Origin: Bradyrhizobium jicamae
Lineage (GTDB): Bacteria > Pseudomonadota > Alphaproteobacteria > Rhizobiales > Xanthobacteraceae
Assembly: GCF_018130695.1 (NCBI RefSeq)
Contig: NZ_JAFCJX010000008.1
Coordinates: 124,001 to 188,000, forward strand
Direction: 5' to 3'
Length of the DNA: 64,000 nt
Part shown: positions 51,745 to 60,109 of the stretch, piece by piece
Position numbering within the stretch: the stretch's first letter is position 1
Layout: every line of letters starts with the position of its first letter
Program-made: the position numbers and the translations under genes
The notes under the pieces: generated by a model
Databases searched by the model: none
Seen by the model: the letters and a program-made list of their open reading frames with translations, nothing else
What the model was told of the DNA's origin: nothing

Positions 51745-51896
51745 CCTCGCCCCGCTTGCGGGGAGAGGCCGGATTGCATCGCAGATGCAATCCGGGTGAG
51801 GGGGACTCTCCGCTTGCTCGCTGTCAGCATTTTTGCGGAGATAGCCCCTCACCCCAACCCTCTCCCCGTAAGAACGGGGAGAGGGGGGACTATTGG
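51745..51896. repeat. Repeat family A, copy 8
   Basis: Complete: CCTCGCCCCGC...GCGGGGAGAGG, GGATTGCATC.GATGCAATCC hairpin, GGTGAGGGGG, CCCCTCACCC and CTCTCCCCG...CGGGGAGAG. It ends only 13 bp before the next start codon, so it forms the leader of the 51909 gene. Confidence 0.85.
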
Positions 51897-51908
51897 AGAG
51901 ACCACGGC

Positions 51909-52568
51909 ATGAAAGTCATCCTGTTCGGTGCGACCGGCATGGTCGGGCAGGGCGTGCTGCGCGAGTGCCTGGTTGATCCCGGCGTGACGCGGGTGCTGGC
52001 GGTTGGGCGCAGTCCGACGGGGCAGAGCCATGCCAGGCTCGTCGAGCTGAGCCACAAGGACTTCACCGATTACACCGCGATCGAATCGCAGCTCACCGGC
52101 TACGACGCCTGCTTCTTCTGCCTCGGCGTCTCCTCGATCGGCATGGATGCGGAACGCTATCGCCATCTCACCTATGACATCACGATGGCCGCGGCGATCA
52201 CGCTGTCGCGGCTCAACCCGGGCATGGTCTTCACCTATGTCACCGGCCGCAGCACGGATTCGACCGAGAAGGGCTCGATGATGTGGGCGCGCGTCAAGGG
52301 CAAGACCGAGAACGACCTGCTCAAGCTGCCGTTCAAGGCCGCCTACATGTTCCGGCCCGCCGGCATCCAGCCGCTGCACGGCGTGCGCTCCAAGACCGCG
52401 TGGGTGCAGGCGTTCTATGCGGTGACGAGCCCGCTGCTGTCCTGGCTGGTGCGGGTCGCGCCGAACCACATGACGACCTCCGAGAAGTTCGGCCGCGCCA
52501 TGATCGCGGTGGCGCGCGACGGCTATCCGAAGCCGATCCTGGAGATGGAGGACATCAACCGGTTCTGA
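51909..52568 (+). CDS. NAD(P)-binding Rossmann-fold protein, atypical SDR family
   Basis: 219 aa. The N-terminal dinucleotide motif GATGMVGQG (residues 7-15) is followed by typical atypical-SDR blocks, including CFFCLGVSSIGM and TYVTGRSTDSTEKGSMMWARVKGKTE. In this last block the catalytic Tyr-x-x-x-Lys appears degenerate (MMWARVKGK), so it may be regulatory or an isomerase/reductase of unusual type. Its leader is a repeat A element. Function unknown. Confidence 0.82.
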   Translation: MKVILFGATGMVGQGVLRECLVDPGVTRVLAVGRSPTGQSHARLVELSHKDFTDYTAIESQLTGYDACFFCLGVSSIGMDAERYRHLTYDITMAAAITLSRLNPGMVFTYVTGRSTDSTEKGSMMWARVKGKTENDLLKLPFKAAYMFRPAGIQPLHGVRSKTAWVQAFYAVTSPLLSWLVRVAPNHMTTSEKFGRAMIAVARDGYPKPILEMEDINRF

Positions 52569-52645
52569 CCCGGTTCCATTGGTGTCGCATTTTCCCGCAT
52601 CCGACGCGGTACCGATCCGGCGGCGACGCGTTATAGAGTGTCGCC

Positions 52646-53071
52646 ATGCCACCCGCCCCGCTCAAATTGATCGCGCTCGACGCCGATGACCTCGCGGTGA
52701 TCTCCGCGCATGTCCAGGACGCCCAGGTCGCCGCCGCCGACATCGTCTGGCGGCAGGACGAGAAGCGGCTGGTTATCGGCATGTTCCGCCTCGACTGGGA
52801 GCAGACGCTGGCGGGCGATCCTGCCTCGCGGCGGCTGATCGCCGCACTGCGGTTCGACCGGGTGCTGGCCTGCAAGTCGCGCAACATCGACCTCGACGAT
52901 CTCGAGGCGACCCTGGAACTGGTCGGGATCGAATTCCATCCCTCCGACCCGCCCGGCGGCAGCGCGCTGCTGCTGTTCAACCACGGCGCCGCGCTCCGGC
53001 TGGATGTGGAGCGCCTGGAATGTGAGCTGACCGATCTCGGGACGGATGATCTGGGCACGGCGGCGGTTTAG
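52646..53071 (+). CDS. DUF2948 family protein
   Basis: 141 aa (MPPAPLKLIALDADDLAVISAHVQDAQVAAADIVW...). Its small all-in-one domain contains FRLDWE and the closing LECELTDLG, as in DUF2948 proteins. The family is typically encoded just upstream of hisD in Rhizobiales, as it is here, but no function is known. The ATG is 19 bp after a possible -10 region (TATAGA). Confidence 0.88.
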   Translation: MPPAPLKLIALDADDLAVISAHVQDAQVAAADIVWRQDEKRLVIGMFRLDWEQTLAGDPASRRLIAALRFDRVLACKSRNIDLDDLEATLELVGIEFHPSDPPGGSALLLFNHGAALRLDVERLECELTDLGTDDLGTAAV

Positions 53072-53080
53072 GCACGGATT

Positions 53081-53168
53081 GTAGGGTGGGCAAAGCGATA
53101 GCGTGCCCACCTTCGCGAGCACACCGGGAATGGTGGGCACGGCGCGAGGGCGCCTTTGCCCACCCTAC
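53081..53168. repeat. Repeat family C, copy 2
   Basis: GTAGGGTGGGCAAAGCG...CGCCTTTGCCCACCCTAC with internal GTGCCCACC/GGTGGGCAC. It lies between DUF2948 and hisD and is the closest relative of 9762-9847. Confidence 0.82.
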
Positions 53169-53260
53169 AGGTCCCGGCCTTCGCCGGGACAAGGGTTGAC
53201 GGCCATAATCCGTCGCGCCATTGAGCAGGGACCGATTCCGTGACGTCCCAGAAAGCCAAT

Positions 53261-54556
53261 ATGCCCGTTCGCCTGGACCGACAGAGCGCCGATTTTGCCC
53301 AGCGTTTCCGTGACTTCCTGGCTGCCAAGCGGGAGGTCTCGGCCGATGTCGAGTGCGCCACCCGCGCCATCGTCGACGACGTCGTGGCGAGGGGCGACGC
53401 GGCGCTGCTCGAGGCGACGAAGAAGTTCGACCGGCTGGATATTGCGGCCTCCGCCCTGCGGGTGACCGCGGCCGAGATCGAGGCGGCCGTGAAGGCCTGC
53501 GACGCCAAGACCGTCGACGCCCTGAAATTCGCCCGCGACCGGATCGAGACCTTCCACCAGCGCCAGATGCCGAAGGACGAGCGGTTCACGGACGCCACCG
53601 GCGTCGAGCTCGGCTGGCGCTGGACCGCGGTCGATGCGGTCGGGCTCTACGTGCCCGGGGGGACTGCGGCCTATCCGTCCTCGGTGCTGATGAACGCGGT
53701 GCCCGCCAGGGTCGCCGGCGTGCCGCGCGTCGTCATGGTGGTGCCGGCGCCGGACGGCAAGCTCAATCCGCTGGTGCTGGCCGCCGCCCATCTCGGCGGC
53801 GTCGCCGAGATCTACCGCGTCGGCGGCGCGCAGGCGGTGGCCGCGCTCGCCTATGGGACGGCGACGATCGCGCCGGTCGCCAAGATCGTCGGGCCGGGCA
53901 ATGCCTATGTCGCCGCCGCCAAGCGGCTTGTGTTCGGCAAGGTCGGCATCGACATGATCGCCGGCCCCTCCGAGGTGCTGGTGATCGCCGACGACACCGG
54001 CAACGCCGACTGGATCGCCGCCGATCTGTTGGCGCAGGCCGAGCATGACGTCAGCGCGCAGTCGATCCTGATCACGGACTCTGCGCGGCTCGCGGCCGAT
54101 GTCGAGCGCGCGGTCGAAGCGCAGCTCAAGACGCTGCCGCGTGCGGAGATCGCGCGCGCGTCCTGGCAGGACTTCGGCGCCATCATCATGGTCACCAAGC
54201 TCGACGATGCGGTGGAGCTCGCCAACGCGATCGCCGCCGAGCATCTGGAGATCATGACCGCGGATGCCGAGGGCCTGTCGAAGCAAGTCCGCAATGCCGG
54301 TGCGATCTTCCTTGGGCCGCACACGCCGGAGGCGATCGGCGATTATGTCGGCGGCTCCAACCATGTGCTGCCGACGGCGCGCTCGGCGCGGTTCTCCTCG
54401 GGCCTCGGGGTGCTTGACTTCATGAAGCGAACCTCGATCCTGAAATGCGGCCCGGACCAGCTGCGTGCGCTGGGGCCGGCCGCGATGACGCTCGGCCAGG
54501 CCGAGGGTCTCGATGCCCATTCACGTTCCGTCGGACTGCGCCTCAACCTCTCATGA
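53261..54556 (+). CDS. hisD: Histidinol dehydrogenase
   Basis: 431 aa from ATG 53261 ([16 protein letters not shown]); a GTG at 53240 adds seven residues and cannot be excluded. It oxidises L-histidinol to histidine in two NAD-dependent steps. Conserved blocks include [59 protein letters not shown] and zinc-site GGSNHVLPT. Its stop overlaps the next ATG (ATGA), so translation is coupled to the UPF0262 gene. Confidence 0.96.
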   Translation: MPVRLDRQSADFAQRFRDFLAAKREVSADVECATRAIVDDVVARGDAALLEATKKFDRLDIAASALRVTAAEIEAAVKACDAKTVDALKFARDRIETFHQRQMPKDERFTDATGVELGWRWTAVDAVGLYVPGGTAAYPSSVLMNAVPARVAGVPRVVMVVPAPDGKLNPLVLAAAHLGGVAEIYRVGGAQAVAALAYGTATIAPVAKIVGPGNAYVAAAKRLVFGKVGIDMIAGPSEVLVIADDTGNADWIAADLLAQAEHDVSAQSILITDSARLAADVERAVEAQLKTLPRAEIARASWQDFGAIIMVTKLDDAVELANAIAAEHLEIMTADAEGLSKQVRNAGAIFLGPHTPEAIGDYVGGSNHVLPTARSARFSSGLGVLDFMKRTSILKCGPDQLRALGPAAMTLGQAEGLDAHSRSVGLRLNLS

Positions 54557-55059
54557 ACAAGCCGCCCCACGACGAGGATTCCAACAATCGCATCGTCGCG
54601 GTGACGCTCGACGAGGAGTCGATCGGCCGTTCCGGTCCCGATATCGAGCACGAGCGCGCGATCGCGATCTACGACCTGATCGAGCAGAATCTGTTCGCAC
54701 CCGAAGGCGCAGCCGGCGGCGGACCGTTCACGCTGCATATCGCCATCACCGGCAACCGCCTGATGTTCGATATCAAGAAGGAAGACGGTTCGCCGGTCGT
54801 CGCGCATTTGCTGTCGCTGACGCCGTTCCGCCGCGTCGTGAAGGACTACTTCATGATCTGCGACAGCTATTACAACGCGATCCGGACCGCCACGCCCGAC
54901 AAGATCGAGGCGATCGACATGGGCCGACGCGGCATCCATGACGACGGCTCGCGCACGCTGCAGGAGCGGCTGAAGGGCAAGGTGCGCGTCGATTTCGAGA
55001 CCGCGCGGCGGCTGTTCACACTGATCACCGTGCTGCACTGGAAGGGCGAGGGCGCATGA
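54553..55059 (+). CDS. UPF0262 family protein
   Basis: 168 aa from ATG 54553, overlapping the hisD stop codon. The family-typical text [28 protein letters not shown] and [21 protein letters not shown] is clear. It is a conserved alphaproteobacterial protein always near hisD; the function has not been assigned to my knowledge. Confidence 0.9.
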   Translation: MNKPPHDEDSNNRIVAVTLDEESIGRSGPDIEHERAIAIYDLIEQNLFAPEGAAGGGPFTLHIAITGNRLMFDIKKEDGSPVVAHLLSLTPFRRVVKDYFMICDSYYNAIRTATPDKIEAIDMGRRGIHDDGSRTLQERLKGKVRVDFETARRLFTLITVLHWKGEGA

Positions 55060-55092
55060 TGCCGAAGCCCGCTTTGAAAAAAGCCTGACCGC

Positions 55093-55557
55093 ATGGCGCC
55101 GCCGAGCGCGCGCACCCCGCAGTCCGTGCTGTTCGCGTGCGGCCTGAACAGCGTGCGCTCGCCGATGGCCGAGAGCCTGTTGCAGCAGATGTTTCCGCAG
55201 GCGCTCTATGTCCGCTCCGCCGGCGCGCGCAAGGGTGAGCTCGACCCGTTTGCGGTCGCCGTGATGGCCGAGTTCGGCCAGGATATCTCCGGCCACAAGC
55301 CGCAGACCTTCGAGGAGCTCGAGGACTGGGAAGGCCTGAACTTCGACCTGATCATCACGCTGGCGCCGGAGGCCCACCACAAGGCCCTCGAACTCACCCG
55401 CACGCTCGCCGCCGACGTCGAGTACTGGCCGACCGTCGATCCGACCACCACCGAAGGCAGCCGCGAGCAGAAGCTCGCCGCCTATCGCGAGGTCTGCGAC
55501 GGCCTCTTGCTGCGGATCCGCCGCCGGTTTGCCAAGGTGGGCGCCGCGAGCGGCTGA
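55093..55557 (+). CDS. Low-molecular-weight protein-tyrosine-phosphatase family protein
   Basis: 154 aa. The active-site loop Cys16-x5-Arg22-Ser (ACGLNSVRSP) is at the N-terminus and a DPTTTEGS loop near residues 115-123 supplies the general-acid region. The fold covers arsenate reductases and LMW phosphatases; the lack of extra Cys argues against the ArsC redox relay, so phosphatase activity is more likely. It lies 33 bp after the UPF0262 gene in the same cluster. Confidence 0.88.
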   Translation: MAPPSARTPQSVLFACGLNSVRSPMAESLLQQMFPQALYVRSAGARKGELDPFAVAVMAEFGQDISGHKPQTFEELEDWEGLNFDLIITLAPEAHHKALELTRTLAADVEYWPTVDPTTTEGSREQKLAAYREVCDGLLLRIRRRFAKVGAASG

Positions 55558-55571
55558 GGTCCATCCGCGTG

Positions 55572-55759
55572 CCCCGGACGCTGCGCAGCGCGCCGCCCTT
55601 CGCGGCGTGGTGCGCTGCTGATCCGGGCCCATCGGAGCATGATCCGGAAAAGTGTGAAGCGGTTTTCCGATAAGATCATGCTCAAACGAGGGGTGTCGTG
55701 GGTCCCGGCTCTGCGGTGCACCGCTGAAGAAGCGCTGCACCGCGTCCGGGACACGAGAG
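55572..55759. repeat. Repeat family D, copy 2, interrupted by repeat B
   Basis: Left part CCCCGGACGCTGCGCAGC...GCGCTGCTGATCCGGGCCCAT and right part GGGTCCCGGCTCTGCGG...CGCGTCCGGGACACGAGAG correspond to the two sides of 9859-9965. Between them sits about 60 bp including repeat B (55635-55683). The rest of the 55558-55928 gap contains no gene; infA, often found here in related genomes, is not present. Confidence 0.75.
55635..55683. repeat. 49-bp palindromic repeat B, copy 2 (nested)
   Basis: GAGCATGATC...GATCATGCTC ends with CCGGAAAAGTGTGAAGCGG-TTTTCCG inside, the same length as copy 1 at 8836-8884. It is inserted in the middle of a repeat D element. Confidence 0.85.
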
Positions 55760-55928
55760 CTTACTTCCGGTCCGCTTGTCGCCAGACTGACAAACGACTG
55801 TGCTTATCGGGGTTTGCGAGGCCGGGAGCCGTGATTCCCCGTCCGGTTCCGTGGTTGTGAAACCAGCCCCGGTCCGTTAGGTTCCGCGCGCGTTCGTCCC
55901 TCCGATTCAGAAGAATTCCCGCATCCGC

Positions 55929-56558
55929 ATGCTTGGCCGTCCCAAAATCGTTCTTGCTTCCGGTTCGCCGCGGCGGCTGTCGCTGCTCAACCAGGCCGGC
56001 ATCGAGCCCGACGCGCTGCGTCCGGCCGATGTCGACGAGACCCCGAAGCGGGGCGAGCTGCCGCGCGCCTGCGCCAACCGCCTCGCGAGGGCGAAAGCCG
56101 ACGCGGCGCTGAAATCGGTGCATCTCGACGACGATCTGCGCGGCTCGTTTGTGATCTCCGCCGACACCGTGGTCGCGGTTGGCCGCCGCATCCTGCCCAA
56201 GGCCAACCTGGTGGACGAGGCCGCGCAGTGCCTGCGCATGCTGTCGGGCCGCAACCATCGCGTCTACACCGCGATCTGCCTGGTGACGCCGAAGGAGGCG
56301 TTCCGCCAGCGCCTGGTCGAAACCCGCGTGCGCTTCAAGCGCCTCTCCGAAGACGACATCCAGGCCTATATCGGCTCCGGCGAATGGCGCGGCAAAGCCG
56401 GCGGCTACGCCGTGCAGGGCATCGCCGGCTCCTTCGTGGTCAAGATGGTTGGCTCCTACACCAACGTGGTCGGCCTGCCGCTGTATGAAACCGTCACGTT
56501 GCTCGGCGGCGAAGGCTTTCCGATCCGCTACGGCTGGCTCAACGCGATCGGCGTGTGA
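55929..56558 (+). CDS. maf: Maf-family nucleoside triphosphate pyrophosphatase
   Basis: 209 aa. The N-terminal [17 protein letters not shown] is the Maf signature, followed by [15 protein letters not shown] and [11 protein letters not shown] and the C-terminal [29 protein letters not shown]. The family hydrolyses non-canonical or modified (m5U/CTP/UTP) nucleoside triphosphates. The start ATG 55929 has little ribosome-binding site. It is followed by repeat A copy 9 and yacG. Confidence 0.93.
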   Translation: MLGRPKIVLASGSPRRLSLLNQAGIEPDALRPADVDETPKRGELPRACANRLARAKADAALKSVHLDDDLRGSFVISADTVVAVGRRILPKANLVDEAAQCLRMLSGRNHRVYTAICLVTPKEAFRQRLVETRVRFKRLSEDDIQAYIGSGEWRGKAGGYAVQGIAGSFVVKMVGSYTNVVGLPLYETVTLLGGEGFPIRYGWLNAIGV

Positions 56559-56603
56559 GCCGTTTCGTTTCGCCATCGATCTTCGCACCGCATCGGCAGT
56601 GCA

Positions 56604-56743
56604 CCTCTCCCCTTGTGGGAGAGGTCGAAACTCAAGCGCAGCTTGAGGTTCGGGTGAGGGGTATCTCTCCGCACGAGCAGAGTTCGAGGTGACATACCCC
56701 TCATCCGGCGCTTCGCGCCACCTTCTCCCACAAGGGGAGAAGG
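56604..56743. repeat. Repeat family A, copy 9 (TTGTGGGAG subtype)
   Basis: CCTCTCCCCTTGTGGGAGAGG, GGTGAGGGGTATC, ATACCCCTCATCCGGCGCTTCGCGCC and CCTTCTCCCACAAGGGGAGAAGG, matching copy 5. It separates maf from yacG, which are usually adjacent. Confidence 0.83.
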
Positions 56744-56799
56744 AAGAGGAACCCGTGGCGCCACCGCCTTTCGATGCCTACATCGTGTAAATTGCCGCC

Positions 56800-56982
56800 A
56801 TGAACGACAACCTCGACAAACCCGCATCTCCGCCGCGCGTCTGCCCGATCTGCAGCAAGCCGGTCGAGCAAAAATTCCGCCCGTTCTGCTCCTCACGCTG
56901 TCGCGATGTCGATCTGAACCGCTGGCTGACCGGCCGCTATGTCGTGCCCGGCCGCGACGACGAGGTCGAGGACCTCGAGTAA
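56800..56982 (+). CDS. yacG: YacG-type zinc protein (DNA gyrase inhibitor family)
   Basis: 60 aa. The four-Cys zinc site is Cys15-x2-Cys18-x11-Cys30-x3-Cys34 (CPICSKP...FCSSRCRDVDLNRWL), with conserved acidic C-terminal EVEDLE. The family binds GyrB and inhibits gyrase in E. coli. The stop TAA (56980-56982) coincides with the first bases of the repeat at 56981. Confidence 0.93.
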   Translation: MNDNLDKPASPPRVCPICSKPVEQKFRPFCSSRCRDVDLNRWLTGRYVVPGRDDEVEDLE

Positions 56983-57030
56983 AGCGTTTTCGAGCGAAGT
57001 GGATACCGGTTCGCGTGAAGAAAACGCGTC
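56981..57030. repeat. Palindromic repeat B-like element
   Basis: AAAGCGTTTTCGAGCGAAGTGG-ATACCGGTTCGCG-TGAAGAAAACGCGTC; arms GCGTTTTC (56984-56991) and GAAAACGC (57020-57027). The AAGTGG...ACCGGTT core resembles the interior of repeat B (AAGTGGGGACCGGTTTT), so the two families may be related. It overlaps the yacG stop. Confidence 0.75.
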
Positions 57031-57267
57031 GGAACAAGAGAGCCCGATTCGTCCGAGACCGACAAATGGGGCCCCGTGATCCGCGACGCCAAGATCAAGG
57101 TGGAAAACTGAGCCGACAGGGCGGCTGCGATCTGCAAAATGCAGCCGAGGCCGCCGCCTCCGGATTATCTCGGTCGCGAGGAGATGAAAAAAAGTTTTAA
57201 CTTATCAAAGGCTTATGACGGAAACGGAAGGCGGGCGACGCCTCGCGAAGCCAAAGGCGAAGTGAGG

Positions 57268-57296
57268 TGGACACAGCCCCTCGACCTCTCTATAAA
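57268..57296 (+). promoter_or_regulatory. Promoter of tRNA-Phe
   Basis: TGGACA, 17-nt spacer, TATAAA, 39 bp upstream of the tRNA. It is a near-consensus sigma-70 type promoter. Upstream, 57031-57267 shows no gene. Confidence 0.7.
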
Positions 57297-57334
57297 CCGC
57301 CCGCTCGCTTCGGCCTTTTAGGCCCAGCCGGTAT

Positions 57335-57410
57335 GCCCAGGTAGCTCAGTTGGTAGAGCATGCGACTGAAAATCGCAGTGTCGGTGGTTCGATCCCGCCC
57401 CTGGGCACCA
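57335..57410 (+). tRNA. tRNA-Phe (anticodon GAA)
   Basis: 76 nt including CCA. Acceptor GCCCAGG/CCTGGGC, D-arm AGCTCAGTTGGTAGAGC, anticodon stem TGCGA/TCGCA with loop CTGAAAA, T-arm GGTTCGATCC. All stems pair. Confidence 0.97.
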
Positions 57411-57692
57411 TTTTACGCTTTTCCACGGTGGAGCACGATCTTGCAGGATTGTGTTCGCGGGACGGTCGGCGCTAACGGCGCTCGCGGTCTCTCGCCAGGG
57501 GTCGTTAAGCTCACGTACGTTTAAATCCTGCCTCGCAACACCCGGATGCTTGCGATATCGGCGCAGACGACCCGCGGGGCCGCCTTTCGCGTTTTGGCGA
57601 CCACTTCGCAGAGATCGGGCGTTGCGCTCCCCGCAACCAAGTTGGAAAGCCCTGGCAATCTCAATCGATTGTCGCGCACGAACCGTCTGTCG

Positions 57693-58664
57693 TTAGAGCG
57701 ATCTAGCCGGGCAGCCTCTTTCTTCTCGACTCGCTAATATCCTCTGGAGGATTTCCTCGATCGAAAGTGGCGAAATGCCAAGCTCGGCAAATCCAGGCAT
57801 CTCCGGCGACGGCACGGTGTCGATCTGCATCAGCTCCACCTGATTTCGAGTAAGGGGCAGGCCAGGGAGCATTATTTCGGAGGCCCTTACCAGCGCGTGC
57901 CAAACGGCAAACGGGATCGGAATCAGGAGAGGCGCGAGGCCAGCTTGATGCGCAATCGCCGTGAGCAATTGCTCGTAAGAGTAGGGGGTCGGGCCGCCGA
58001 ACTCAAAGACTGTCGGGTGAGTCTCGGCTCGCTCCATGATTCGGGCAATCGCCTCTGCAACATCTTCAACATAGGCCGGTTGCAATCTGGTCCGGCCCTG
58101 GCCGAACATCGGATAGATCGGAAGCCGACGAAGGAGCTTGAGGACGGTGCTGAGAAACGCGTCGTCCGATCCGAACATCGCAGCCGGGCGGACGATAAAC
58201 GCATCGGCGAATTCCGCACGGACCGCCTGTTCGCCTTCGCCGCGCTTTCGGATGTAGCAGGACGGCGAGGCGACATCGGCACCGATCCCCGAAACGTGAA
58301 CAAGCCGCTTGACTCCCGACCGGTGGGCCAGGACTGCTACCCGTTGCGCCGCCTCGACGTGAACGGAGTGAAAAGTTTCCAGTCCGCGCTCGCGATAAAG
58401 GCTGACCGCGTTTATGACGCCGTAGGCGCCAATCAGCGCATCCGCGACTGATCGCTCATCGTGAATGTTGGCCTCTACGAATTGAACTTGATTCTCGGGA
58501 CCCGACTGGCTGTGTCCCCCGTCCGGATGCCTTGACGCGATCCGGACGGGAAATTCGTGATTGCGCAGATGGCGAACGATGCGGTTGCCGAGAAAGCCGG
58601 TTCCGCCGAACACAGTGATGATGCGCCCGTTCGTTGCTGCCCCGGCTAGCGTTCGCGGCTCCAC
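57693..58664 (-). CDS. Complex I NDUFA9-like NAD(P)H-binding protein
   Basis: 323 aa extended-type atypical SDR. The N-terminal motif is VFGGTGFLGNRIVRHL, and VEANIHDERSV, GVKRLVHVSGIGAD, IVRPAAMFGSDDAFL, MFGQGRTRLQPAYVEDVAEAI and FEFGGPTPYSYEQL all fit the NDUFA9/39-kDa complex I family. In bacteria these are not stable complex I subunits; they may protect or assemble quinone-linked enzymes. Its 5' end overlaps the DUF2189 gene by 19 bp, so they form one operon. The 57411-57692 stretch downstream contains nothing I can assign. Confidence 0.88.
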   Translation of the reverse strand: MEPRTLAGAATNGRIITVFGGTGFLGNRIVRHLRNHEFPVRIASRHPDGGHSQSGPENQVQFVEANIHDERSVADALIGAYGVINAVSLYRERGLETFHSVHVEAAQRVAVLAHRSGVKRLVHVSGIGADVASPSCYIRKRGEGEQAVRAEFADAFIVRPAAMFGSDDAFLSTVLKLLRRLPIYPMFGQGRTRLQPAYVEDVAEAIARIMERAETHPTVFEFGGPTPYSYEQLLTAIAHQAGLAPLLIPIPFAVWHALVRASEIMLPGLPLTRNQVELMQIDTVPSPEMPGFAELGISPLSIEEILQRILASREERGCPARSL

Positions 58665-59542
58665 GGGAAGAGCGAGGCCGGAAAATCCGCCGCATAGCGG
58701 TGGCCTATCGGCGGGCGGGGCTGTTCTTCCGGCGGATTCGGATCAGGCTCGACCACCTTCCGATAAAGATGCCAAGTGGCATGACCGAGCACCGGCAGAA
58801 CGACGGCGAGACCGACGAAGAACGGCAGCGAGCCGATCGCCAGCAGTGTCGCGACAACCAGACCCCATGCCGCCATCGGAATCGGATTTTCTCCCACGGC
58901 CCGCAGCGACGTCCGGATTGCGTCGATCGCAGTTGCGTGCCGGTCGAGCATCAGTGGAAACGACACAACGCTGATGCACAGGGCCACGACGGCGAACAGG
59001 AAGCCGACGCCGCAACCGACGATGATGAGCGACCATCCTTCCGGTGTCGTCAAAACACGCGTTGCGAAGTCAGGGATGCTTGCAGCCGGAGCATAGCCGA
59101 AGGTCGCAACGTAGATCGCGTTCGCGGCGCCGATCCAGACGCCGAACAGAACGAACAGGAGGACGCCGAGTTCGAGCATGGCGCCAAAGGACGGTGCACG
59201 CAGCACCTCCATTGCGTCCCAGGCCGCGGCTTCCTTTCCGCGCTCGCGGCGGCGGCTGAGCTCATAGAGGCCGAGCCCGGCAAAAGGACCGATCAGGGTA
59301 AAGCCGGCGGCGAGCGGAAAGAGCAGCGGCAGCACCGAATAGCCGATGACAAGTCTGAACAGGACAAGTCCGAGAACAGGATAAATCACGCACAGGACGA
59401 TGGCGTGAGTCGGGATAGCCTTGAAGTCTTCCCAGCCCAGGCGCAGCGCGTTGCCCAAATCGGAAAGGCTGATCTTGCGAACGACAAAGGGGGTAGAGAC
59501 GCCGAACACTTGCAGTTTGGGTCTTGCGAATACTGTGGCCAT
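58646..59542 (-). CDS. DUF2189 family multi-pass membrane protein
   Basis: 298 aa from ATG 59542 (GGAGACC ribosome-binding site), with about six membrane helices. Family text: VRKISLSDLGNALRLGWEDFKAIPTHAIVLC, YPVLGLVLFRL, FPLAAGFTLIGPFAGLGLYELSRRRE, and HATWHLYRKVVE near the end. DUF2189 proteins are frequently encoded beside cytochrome oxidase genes; here a cox operon starts on the opposite strand 570 bp away. Function unknown. Confidence 0.9.
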   Translation of the reverse strand: MATVFARPKLQVFGVSTPFVVRKISLSDLGNALRLGWEDFKAIPTHAIVLCVIYPVLGLVLFRLVIGYSVLPLLFPLAAGFTLIGPFAGLGLYELSRRRERGKEAAAWDAMEVLRAPSFGAMLELGVLLFVLFGVWIGAANAIYVATFGYAPAASIPDFATRVLTTPEGWSLIIVGCGVGFLFAVVALCISVVSFPLMLDRHATAIDAIRTSLRAVGENPIPMAAWGLVVATLLAIGSLPFFVGLAVVLPVLGHATWHLYRKVVEPDPNPPEEQPRPPIGHRYAADFPASLFPWSRER

Positions 59543-60109
59543 AGCTCCGGTCTCCTTGTCTGTGACCGCAGGGAGCGGAGCGCACTCAAATCGCACGCAT
59601 CCGTCTCGTGCGCGAAATTCGCGATCGAGCCCGGCAAATCAGGTTCAACGTGAAGGAGCCTTGCCGGACGACATCTGTCGCGACCGGTACAGTGAAATTA
59701 GTACGATATGCGATAGAAGCAAGATGGCGCTCATCGTTGGGTGAATTGTGCATCCGCACAAATCGATTTGCTGCATCGCGCCATCGCATGGTGGCGCCGG
59801 CGGGGGTCCGTCGGCTGCGTTGCATCCGGGCCTAGTCCGCACCCGGACAGGGGCGGGCATACTCGTCTGTATTGACTCTATTGACGCCGGGCTCGACGGG
59901 GACCATCTTAAAAAGCACTGAACGGCCCCGGCTCCCGTGAGATGACCGGTTTTGACGTGCAGTTCGTGTCGACCTTTTACGTCGCGACCGGCCTAATGGG
60001 CGAGACAAGAGGCACGATGATGGCGAAGATGGCATTCGCCATTGTGACAGACGTGAGCTCCGCCCTCTAGCTCGTATCCGCAGCCTTAATTGGCAAGGAT
60101 GCATTAGGG
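59543..60109. other. 567-bp control region between divergent DUF2189 and cytochrome oxidase operons
   Basis: No repeat of the families above and no FixK-type TTGAN6TCAA box is seen. A direct repeat ATTGACTCT-ATTGACGCC (about 59870-59887) offers possible -35 elements. A 42-residue open frame at 59942-60070 (MTGFDVQFVSTFYVATGL...) might be a tiny gene or remnant, but has no convincing ribosome-binding site. Confidence 0.5.

Noticed and set aside
57411..57692. Gene downstream of tRNA-Phe (open frame 57451-57696)
   Set aside because: No motif or ribosome-binding site; composition resembles non-coding sequence. No integrase follows the tRNA, so no island attachment site is claimed.
59942..60070. 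42-residue gene upstream of coxB
   Set aside because: No convincing ribosome-binding site and no family resemblance; left as a possible remnant in the control region.
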